Assembly: GCF_000525855.1 (NCBI RefSeq)
Contig: NZ_AODE01000026.1
Coordinates: 1-63,183, forward strand
Source of the DNA: Listeria cornellensis FSL F6-0969
Lineage (GTDB): Bacteria; Bacillota; Bacilli; Lactobacillales; Listeriaceae
Length of the DNA: 63,183 nt
Direction of reading: 5' to 3'
The notes under the pieces are model-generated. The model was given only the letters and a program-made list of their open reading frames with translations, was not told the origin of the DNA and made no database searches. Each line of letters opens with the position of its first letter. The first letter of the stretch is position 1. Made by a program: the position numbers and the translations under genes. Below, piece by piece: positions 58,177-63,183 of this stretch.

Positions 58177-58728
58177 TTAAATCACCTCGTTTCTCAACCA
58201 TTTCCAAACTTTCCAATCTTTTTCGCGACTTTTGAATATTTTCTTAGCTGTGTAACCGTAATCGTTTGTTAGCTTAATGAATGCGTTCCATGACATTGTT
58301 ACACCGTCTGCAACTTCTAACAGGATTGTCTTAACATTTTGCTTCTGATCTGTATCTAGTGACTCAATAGGCATGGATAGTAATATTATGTTGTCTTTGA
58401 TAGTCTTGATTGCTTCTTCTTGCTCAATGATGTAATGCTGTATTAATGCAAGCCTGTGCGCTTCTATAGCTTCTCCTCGCATAAGCGGGGGCGTTGCGCC
58501 GCTTGTAAACTCACTTACTAGCACTGTCGTGTATTCGTCATTCTCGAACACTTCTATGCTCTTACTAGCAATATCTGCGGGCATTTTACGGGTGCCGCGC
58601 TTGTAGTTAGATACTTGCGGCCGGCTCGTGTTCAACTCTGCGCTGATCTGTTTTTGCTGTAAATCATCGCTTAAGTATTGAAACGCTGTAGCCACTGTTG
58701 CGGAAGCTTTTATGCTTTTGTTATTCAA
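58177..58728 (-). CDS. HTH phage regulator
   Basis: 183 aa from TTG 58728, chosen because GGAGGTG lies 6 bp upstream; the printed frame begins 14 codons earlier without an RBS. QQKQISAELNTSRPQVSNYK is a Cro-type helix-turn-helix. The C-terminal half is helical (LALIQHYIIEQEEAIKTIKD). Probably an early regulator. Confidence 0.65.
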   Translation of the reverse strand: MNNKSIKASATVATAFQYLSDDLQQKQISAELNTSRPQVSNYKRGTRKMPADIASKSIEVFENDEYTTVLVSEFTSGATPPLMRGEAIEAHRLALIQHYIIEQEEAIKTIKDNIILLSMPIESLDTDQKQNVKTILLEVADGVTMSWNAFIKLTNDYGYTAKKIFKSREKDWKVWKWLRNEVI

Positions 58729-58739
58729 TTTTTCACCTC

Positions 58740-58958
58740 CTATAAAACATTTCTTAATGGTGTCGCACACAAAGCTGCCATCATGACATTGGCGATAAAA
58801 CCTCTTTCCTTAGTCGAAATACAATTTGTTTCTTTATCTAAATTCAGTTCATGCCGTTGAAGCCATGCCATTTTAATAGCATACTCATCTGCTTGTGTCT
58901 GTGGTTCAAATCCTTTACTGTATAAATCCATTGGGCTTTCGATAATTATTGTTTCCAT
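58740..58958 (-). CDS. Hypothetical early phage protein
   Basis: 72 aa from METIIIESPMDLYSKGFEPQ, then MAWLQRHELNLDKETNCIST and KERGFIANVMMAALCATPL. The same frame becomes continuous with the pentapeptide gene if the run at 58963-58970 is seven, so a fusion cannot be excluded. Function unknown. Confidence 0.55.
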   Translation of the reverse strand: METIIIESPMDLYSKGFEPQTQADEYAIKMAWLQRHELNLDKETNCISTKERGFIANVMMAALCATPLRNVL

Positions 58959-59493
58959 GGACTTTTTTTTCAATTGTTTCTGTCTCTTCTTTTACGAATT
59001 CCTCCGCGTCATACTCATCAACAAAATGACTATTTTCTTCTGCTTCTCTAGCTTTTGAAATACTTTCAATTGAACTAAAGAATGCAAATGTGCTTTGAAA
59101 CTCTGCTAGTGAATGTTCGTTAATATAATCTTCTCCAGGCTCCGCGTATTCTTCTTTAAAAAATTGCAATGTCATCCTTGTGCCTGCAATCCAAACTTGA
59201 TCGGTCGCGGGATGATAATATATAGATTCTCTCATTTCAGAAACGCCGTGAATCGCGAACATGTTCAAGCCTCGCGCGCCATTGATTGACGTGTTGTAAA
59301 ATACAGCATGGGTAATGTCCGAATTAGAAAGATTCGTATCATCTAGATTTGAGTCTGAAAAATCAACATTTCGTAAATCCATGTGTGATAAGTCTAATTT
59401 ACTTAAGTTACAGTTTGTTAAAATAACTCTTTCGCATTCTTCGCGGTTGTTTAAAAGTATTTGTACATCTGCTCTTAATAATCTTTTTTTCAT
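58915..59493 (-). CDS. Pentapeptide-repeat phage protein
   Basis: 192 aa. Residues ~24-75 carry A(D/N)LxX pentapeptides (LTNCNLSKLDLSHMDLRNVD, FSDSNLDDTNLSNSDITHAV). Residues ~85-190 are a non-repeat region (IYYHPATDQVWIAGTRMTLQ) and an acidic tail. The C-terminal end depends on an eight-base run at 58963-58970 (see the finding). Beta-helical pentapeptide proteins can mimic DNA; the role here is unknown. Confidence 0.75.
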   Translation of the reverse strand: MKKRLLRADVQILLNNREECERVILTNCNLSKLDLSHMDLRNVDFSDSNLDDTNLSNSDITHAVFYNTSINGARGLNMFAIHGVSEMRESIYYHPATDQVWIAGTRMTLQFFKEEYAEPGEDYINEHSLAEFQSTFAFFSSIESISKAREAEENSHFVDEYDAEEFVKEETETIEKKVHGNNNYRKPNGFIQ

Positions 59494-59557
59494 AATTTAT
59501 TACCTCCAATTTTTTGTCACAAATTTCATGCGCGTGTTACAGGGCTGTGGGGTATGA

Positions 59558-59830
59558 TTATTTATGCTGTTTCTTTTCTTTCCGTCTGTCACGTTTTGTA
59601 TCAAAATTAATTAAAAAAATATCTGGAAATAAATAATCTAATTGCTTTCCAAAAAATAGAGCGAATTTTTTTTGCGGTTTCAACACTTGGATTTCTATCT
59701 CCTGTTTCTAATTTTTTTTATTGTTTCTTCTGATATATCAATCTTATTTGCGAGATTTCTGCGAGTTAATTTCAATTTTATTCTTTCATTTTTCAAATTT
59801 ATTCTTGTTTTTTTTCGAAGAATTTTTCAA
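59558..59830 (-). CDS. Cro-like XRE repressor (three homopolymer frameshifts)
   Basis: No long open frame is printed, but reading three eight-base runs (59666-59673, 59712-59719, 59808-59815) as seven gives a continuous 89-aa protein from TTG 59830 (RBS AGGAGGGG). It reads KLKLTRRNLANKIDISEETI, KKLETGDRNPSVETAKKFAL, FFGKQLDYLFPDIFLINFDT and a basic tail. This is a canonical XRE HTH and first gene of the leftward early operon. It starts 20 bp from operator O1. Confidence 0.75.
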
Positions 59831-59850
59831 TTACGCCCCTCCTCTCATTT

Positions 59851-59957
59851 GGTACATTTCGTACCTAACAAATCATATTATACACGGTACAAAATGTACC
59901 GTCAAGCATTTTAGATACATTTTGGAGAATTTTATACTTTCGGGTACACAATGTACC
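59851..59957. promoter_or_regulatory. Lysogeny switch: three GGTAC-N5-GTACC operators and leftward promoter
   Basis: Perfect 15-bp inverted repeats at 59851-59865 (O1), 59886-59900 (O2) and 59943-59957 (O3), with a degenerate fourth near 59914. The leftward promoter has -35 TTGACG (59900-59905), 17-bp spacer, -10 TATAAT (59877-59882). O2 fills the spacer and O1 lies between -10 and the Cro start. O3 lies in the expected -35 region of the rightward CI gene. Confidence 0.88.
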
Positions 59958-59996
59958 ATTTATTTGTTAGAATATAGAGAAAGGCGGTGCGAAAAT

Positions 59997-60434
59997 ATGT
60001 TCGGAAATAGATTAAAACAACTTAGAAATTCATTAAATATGACCCAGGAAGAGATGGCGAATAAACTTGATATATCACGATCCGCTTATTCTCACTTAGA
60101 AAACGAGCGTAATGAACCTGATACTGAAACATTAAATAAGTTAGCTTCATTTCATGATGTCTCAATTGATTACCTTTTAGGAAGAAGCGACAGTAAATCG
60201 TTAAACTCTGAAGGTTTTACAGTTAAAGAGGATAATGATATTAAGAAAAGAATAGATGCAATGAAGCAAGATTTAGCTTCATCTGGCGCATTAATGTTTG
60301 ATGGCGAACCACTGTCCGAGGATGCATTAGACAGTTTAATGGATATTCTCGAACATGCCGAAAAAACTGTTACAAAAGTAAATAGAAAATACACACCGAA
60401 AAAATATAAAGTGGATGATGATAAAAATAAGTAG
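59997..60434 (+). CDS. CI-like phage repressor
   Basis: 145 aa from ATG 59997 (RBS AAAGGCGG). N-terminal XRE HTH: FGNRLKQLRNSLNMTQEEMA, NKLDISRSAYSHLENERNEP and LASFHDVSIDYLLGRSD. No LexA-type peptidase domain; the C-terminus is helical and basic. With an ImmA-like metallopeptidase next door, induction may go through proteolysis as in ICEBs1 ImmR-ImmA. Confidence 0.9.
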   Translation: MFGNRLKQLRNSLNMTQEEMANKLDISRSAYSHLENERNEPDTETLNKLASFHDVSIDYLLGRSDSKSLNSEGFTVKEDNDIKKRIDAMKQDLASSGALMFDGEPLSEDALDSLMDILEHAEKTVTKVNRKYTPKKYKVDDDKNK

Positions 60435-60444
60435 GTGACTCCTA

Positions 60445-60858
60445 TTGTGGGTAAAAAAAGAGGTTGCAGATTTAATAAATAAACATGGGACAAACGAGCC
60501 AGTTGAACTCTGCGATATTTTAGGCATTCTTTTAATAAGTTGGGATATGCACGAAGATATGAATGGAATATATAAATACTTAAGGCGCAATAAATTAATT
60601 TACTACAATAATCGCTTGCCAGAACACCGAGTTAGGTTTGTTATAGCCCATGAGCTTGCTCATGCGATTCTACATCCTAATTCAAACGCTGCTTACCTAA
60701 GAAATACATCTTGGACTATGCTTAGTAAAGCAGAAAAGCAAGCGCATGAATTTGCGACCTATCTATTAATTCATGGTATAAATCGTAGCGATTACGAAAC
60801 AAAGAAAAATTTATTACGCGCTATTGGTATTCCCATGGAGATGGAACGATTTATTTAG
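60445..60858 (+). CDS. ImmA/IrrE family metallopeptidase
   Basis: 137 aa, TTG start 10 bp after the repressor stop. The zinc motif HELAH is in RFVIAHELAHAILHPNSNAA, with a downstream glutamate in AEKQAHEFATYLLIHG. Likely cleaves the upstream repressor upon induction, by analogy with ImmA. Confidence 0.9.
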   Translation: MWVKKEVADLINKHGTNEPVELCDILGILLISWDMHEDMNGIYKYLRRNKLIYYNNRLPEHRVRFVIAHELAHAILHPNSNAAYLRNTSWTMLSKAEKQAHEFATYLLIHGINRSDYETKKNLLRAIGIPMEMERFI

Positions 60859-60904
60859 TATTTACGCAATGCGTTTATATAAAAAACAAAAGGGAGTAGA
60901 TGAA

Positions 60905-61480
60905 ATGAATAAGAAGTTTTTGCTTACGGGGGTTGCATTAACAACATTATTATTAGCTTCATGTGGAGAAGAAGACACTAAAGCAAGTAATGACTATAAT
61001 TCAACGCCAGAGGAAGCCAAAGCCAAGTCGGAAGAGCTAGAAAAAGAATATGCAGAGGCTGAAAAAATTAGTCCTAAATTTGAGAATGATATATTGAAAA
61101 ACTCAGAGCTCCAAATAAAAATAACAAATCATAAAGTAATTAAACCTGGTGAAAAAGGTAATGAATACGGCGAAAAACCAGTTATTGCTTTTTGGTATGA
61201 TATTACTAATATTTCTGGCGCAGATGTAACGCCGATGAATTGGATAAGTCTAATTCAGGCCTTTCAAGATAATAACCCGGATAGTATTAATGAATTAAAC
61301 GTTGGTTCATTACCAGATGATCAATTTTTAGATTCTCAATCAGAAAAAATAAAAATCGGTGGCACCGTAAAAAGTGCAGTCTCATATGAACTGGATGATG
61401 AGACAACACCAGTAGAACTAGTATACTCTGATGTCGTTTCTGATAAAGAATACGGAAGAATTTCGTATAATTTAAAATAA
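60905..61480 (+). CDS. Lysogeny-expressed lipoprotein (DUF5067-like)
   Basis: 191 aa from ATG 60905. Signal peptide FLLTGVALTTLLLASCG with lipobox LASC, then an acidic linker and a beta domain: KPVIAFWYDITNISGADVTP and QAFQDNNPDSINELNVGSLP match the DUF5067/Telomeric-repeat-like lipoproteins carried by many Gram-positive prophages between repressor and integrase. Possible superinfection exclusion role. Confidence 0.85.
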   Translation: MNKKFLLTGVALTTLLLASCGEEDTKASNDYNSTPEEAKAKSEELEKEYAEAEKISPKFENDILKNSELQIKITNHKVIKPGEKGNEYGEKPVIAFWYDITNISGADVTPMNWISLIQAFQDNNPDSINELNVGSLPDDQFLDSQSEKIKIGGTVKSAVSYELDDETTPVELVYSDVVSDKEYGRISYNLK

Positions 61481-61485
61481 GAATC

Positions 61486-61505
61486 GCCCCTACGGGCTTT
61501 TCTTT
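61486..61505 (+). terminator. Short terminator after the lipoprotein
   Basis: GCCC-CTAC-GGGC followed by TTTTCTTT, 6 nt after the stop codon. The stem is only 4 bp, so efficiency may be low. Confidence 0.55.
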
Positions 61506-61547
61506 AGCCTTAAAAATAGAACGTATGTACGTTTAGGAGTGGGAATT

Positions 61548-62719
61548 ATGGGCAGTGTAACAAAGCGAGGAAAGAACTGGCGTTTAAAAGTAGAGTTAGG
61601 CTATGATGCAGATGGCAAACGACGCACCCCAGCAATGAGAACTGTTGAGGCAAAAAAATAAAAACAGAAGCGAATGACCTTTTAGCAGAGTTTACAACGG
61701 AGGTAAAAAGCGGGGATTATCTGAAGCCTAGCAAAGTGTCTTTTAAAGCTTTCACAAAGATATGGGATGAGCATTACGCTGCTGAAAAATTGGAAGATAC
61801 CACGAGAGAAAACTACAACTATATATTGAAAAAAGATATCATTGTGTATTTCGGATCATTCTATCTAGATGAAATATCATTGTTCCTTTTAAAAAAAATA
61901 TTTTGACGAAAAAAAAAGAAGAGGGCATGTCTGCTTCATCTCTAGAGAAACGACACCGCATTTTAAGAAGTGTTTTTAAATGGGCCAAAAAATGGCGCTT
62001 CATAAAAGAAAATAATATGGTTGATATTCCAACCCCTAAAGTATCACGCATTAGAAGAACCGTCTACAATAAAAGCGAATTAGAAGCTTTTTTCTCTTCC
62101 TTATTAGCAAATGAGGATATATTATTGCGACACAAAGTTATTATATGCATATTCTTAAGCGCAGCATTGCGTAAAGGTGAACTGCTTGGGTTAGATATGG
62201 AAGAGGATATTTTTATAGATGATAGTTACATTATTGTGCGCCGCTCGCTACAAAAAACAACAAGTGCCGGCTATAAACTCAAAGAGACAAAAGGCGGCAT
62301 AGAAAGAGCTGTCCCTCTTCCTGCATTCGTTTGCAGTCTGCTGGCTGAATATCAGGCTGAACGCCTACATGAAAAGAAAATGCTTGGACCGTCGTTTAAA
62401 ACAATCAAGGATCATAACGAAATCGAAGTTAGTTTATTATTTGCAAATGCTGATGGGACCCCTTTTAATCCTAAGACAATCAACCAATTCTGGGCTAGGC
62501 ATATTGAAAATCACGGGTTCAAAAAAAATAACGATCCATGAAATGCGTCATACAGCTGCAACTTATCTAACAGAAAGCATCGATATGAAAACATTACAAG
62601 AGTTTTTAGGACATCAAAAATTCGAAACCACAGCAAATACTTATTCAAAATCAACCGATGAACGTCTAAAGAAAATTGGGCTCACCTTCAATAATTTAGA
62701 CCCAAATAGTAAGTCCTAA
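61548..62719 (+). CDS. int: Tyrosine-recombinase integrase (several frameshifts)
   Basis: MGSVTKRGKNWRLKVELGYD ... TVEA, then broken frames. Reading the A-runs at 61652-61658 and just after, 61891-61898, 61909-61917 and 62521-62528 one base shorter gives one ~385-aa protein: KNKTEANDLLAEFTTEVKSG, YFDEKKEEGMSASSLEKRHR, ICIFLSAALRKGELLGLDME (first catalytic Arg), IHEMRHTAATYLTESID (HxxR), QEFLGHQKFETTANTYSKST (H and Tyr nucleophile). Integrates at tRNA-Thr. Broken in this sequence; probably intact in reality. Confidence 0.88.
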
Positions 62720-62720
62720 A

Positions 62721-62744
62721 AAAATCGGTGACCATTTAGTGACC
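62721..62744 (+). repeat. Putative integrase arm-type site (right copy)
   Basis: AAAATCGGTGACC followed by ATTTAGTGACC, 22/24 identical to 19616-19639, same orientation, directly after the int stop codon. Confidence 0.5.
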
Positions 62745-62749
62745 ACGAC

Positions 62750-62786
62750 AAAAAAAGGAGCTTAACGGGAAACCGTCAAACTCCTT
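62750..62786 (-). terminator. Leftward terminator between tRNA-Thr and the integrase
   Basis: On the minus strand AAGGAG...ACGG-TTTC-CCGT...CTCCTT followed by TTTTTG. It lies 22 nt beyond the tRNA-Thr 3' end, so it stops rrn/tRNA transcription before the prophage. Confidence 0.8.
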
Positions 62787-62806
62787 GATATAACTTGTTT
62801 TTTCGT

Positions 62807-62854
62807 AAGCTTCCAACCAGATTCGAACTGGTGACCTCTTCCTTACCATGGAAG
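62807..62854. repeat. attR: 48-bp core identical to attL
   Basis: Starts AAGCTTCCAACCAGATTCGA, ends CCATGGAAG. It forms the 3' part of the complete tRNA-Thr gene. Confidence 0.95.
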
Positions 62855-62880
62855 TGCTCTACCTACTGAGCTATGGAAGC
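62809..62880 (-). tRNA. tRNA-Thr (anticodon GGT), intact, contains attR
   Basis: Cloverleaf on the minus strand: acceptor GCTTCCA/TGGAAGC, D-arm AGCTCAGTAGGTAGAGC, anticodon arm CTTCC-ATGGTAA-GGAAG (anticodon GGT), T-arm ACCAGTTCGAATCTGGT. CCA is not encoded. Its 3' part is supplied by the prophage. Confidence 0.95.
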
Positions 62881-62937
62881 ACTAATATCATTATACTTCT
62901 AACACATCTCAAAAATTTAAAACAAACAAAAATAAGG

Positions 62938-63010
62938 CTCCACAGGCAAGACTCGAACTTGCGACCGATCGGTTAACAGCCGATTGCTCTACCAACTGAG
63001 CTACTGTGGA
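62938..63010 (-). tRNA. tRNA-Asn (anticodon GTT)
   Basis: Acceptor TCCACAG/CTGTGGA with discriminator G, D-arm AGCTCAGTTGGTAGAGC, anticodon loop CTGTTAA (GTT), T-arm GCAAGTTCGAGTCTTGC. CCA is not encoded. Lies between 5S and tRNA-Thr. Confidence 0.95.
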
Positions 63011-63019
63011 ATAATACAT

Positions 63020-63136
<117 letters not shown>

Positions 63137-63183
63137 AATGTTTTTCATCGAAAGAACGCTGTTCTCTCAAAACTAGATAAGAA

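Larger units (their letters stand above)
19461..62854. mobile_element. A118-like siphoprophage integrated in tRNA-Thr(GGT)
   Basis: ~43.4 kb between two copies of a 48-bp sequence (attL 19461-19508, attR 62807-62854) that is the 3' part of tRNA-Thr. Nearly all late and early genes run leftward; CI, the ImmA-like gene, the lipoprotein and the integrase run rightward. The gene order (TerS, TerL, portal, MuF, scaffold, capsid, connectors, tail protein, chaperones, tape measure, Dit, tail endopeptidase, BppU, holin, amidase) follows Listeria phage A118 and relatives. All modules are present; many genes carry homopolymer frameshifts that are probably sequence errors. Confidence 0.95.

Noticed and set aside
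61548-62719. Integrase as a true pseudogene
   Set aside because: Each break sits at a homopolymer where one base fewer restores a conserved recombinase, and unrelated essential genes show the same pattern.

Overview
The window is a stretch of a low-GC Firmicutes chromosome, most probably Listeria in the broad sense. The evidence is a repeat-rich secreted adhesin beside Mga-like and PrfA/Crp-like regulators, a CbpA-like CBS/ACT protein, the lacD neighbourhood, the truA-ecf-rplM-rpsI cluster, and an A118-like siphoprophage in a tRNA-Thr gene. I infer the genus from gene content and layout; no database was searched.

Layout. 1-3083: N-terminal part of a large secreted protein (minus strand) that runs off the left edge, with nine copies of a ~70-residue repeat. 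3185-6503: three regulators. 6560-12266: a Fur-box-controlled monooxygenase, a CBS/ACT protein, a Fur-box-controlled siderophore-binding lipoprotein, a beta-lactamase-like serine hydrolase, tagatose-bisphosphate aldolase and a tRNA-dihydrouridine synthase. 12382-16857: rpsI, rplM, truA, ecfT, ecfA2 and ecfA1, with a structured intergenic element between rplM and truA. 17231-19254: an acetamidase/formamidase and an AlkZ/YcaQ-like protein. 19326-19442: a 5S rRNA gene at the natural end of an rrn operon.

19461-62854 is a complete-looking ~43.4-kb prophage bounded by a 48-bp direct repeat that is the 3' part of tRNA-Thr(GGT). From left to right: cargo (a membrane-protein pair, then a type VII secretion polymorphic-toxin operon with its own promoter and terminators), lysis, tail, head and packaging, late regulator, small early genes, replication, a Cro/CI switch, an ImmA-like peptidase, a lipoprotein and a tyrosine integrase. 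The right flank holds the intact tRNA-Thr, tRNA-Asn and another 5S rRNA gene. The prophage therefore splits an rrn operon (5S, tRNA-Asn, tRNA-Thr, 5S).

Two points stand out. First, the major tail protein ends at a CCC-TAA shifty stop, and a +1 shift there leads directly into a 640-codon extension with fibronectin/Ig-like domains and a polysaccharide-deacetylase (NodB/CE4) domain; this would put a carbohydrate esterase on the tail tube. Second, the prophage carries an autonomous LXG-type toxin-immunity module.

A strong caveat applies to the whole window. Many genes, including conserved ones (truA, dus, terminase, portal, tape measure, helicase, integrase), are broken by one-base indels, almost all at A/T homopolymers. 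Runs of eight fit the reading frame as seven in nearly every coding case. This looks like systematic sequence error, so I merged the pieces into single genes and say so in each entry.
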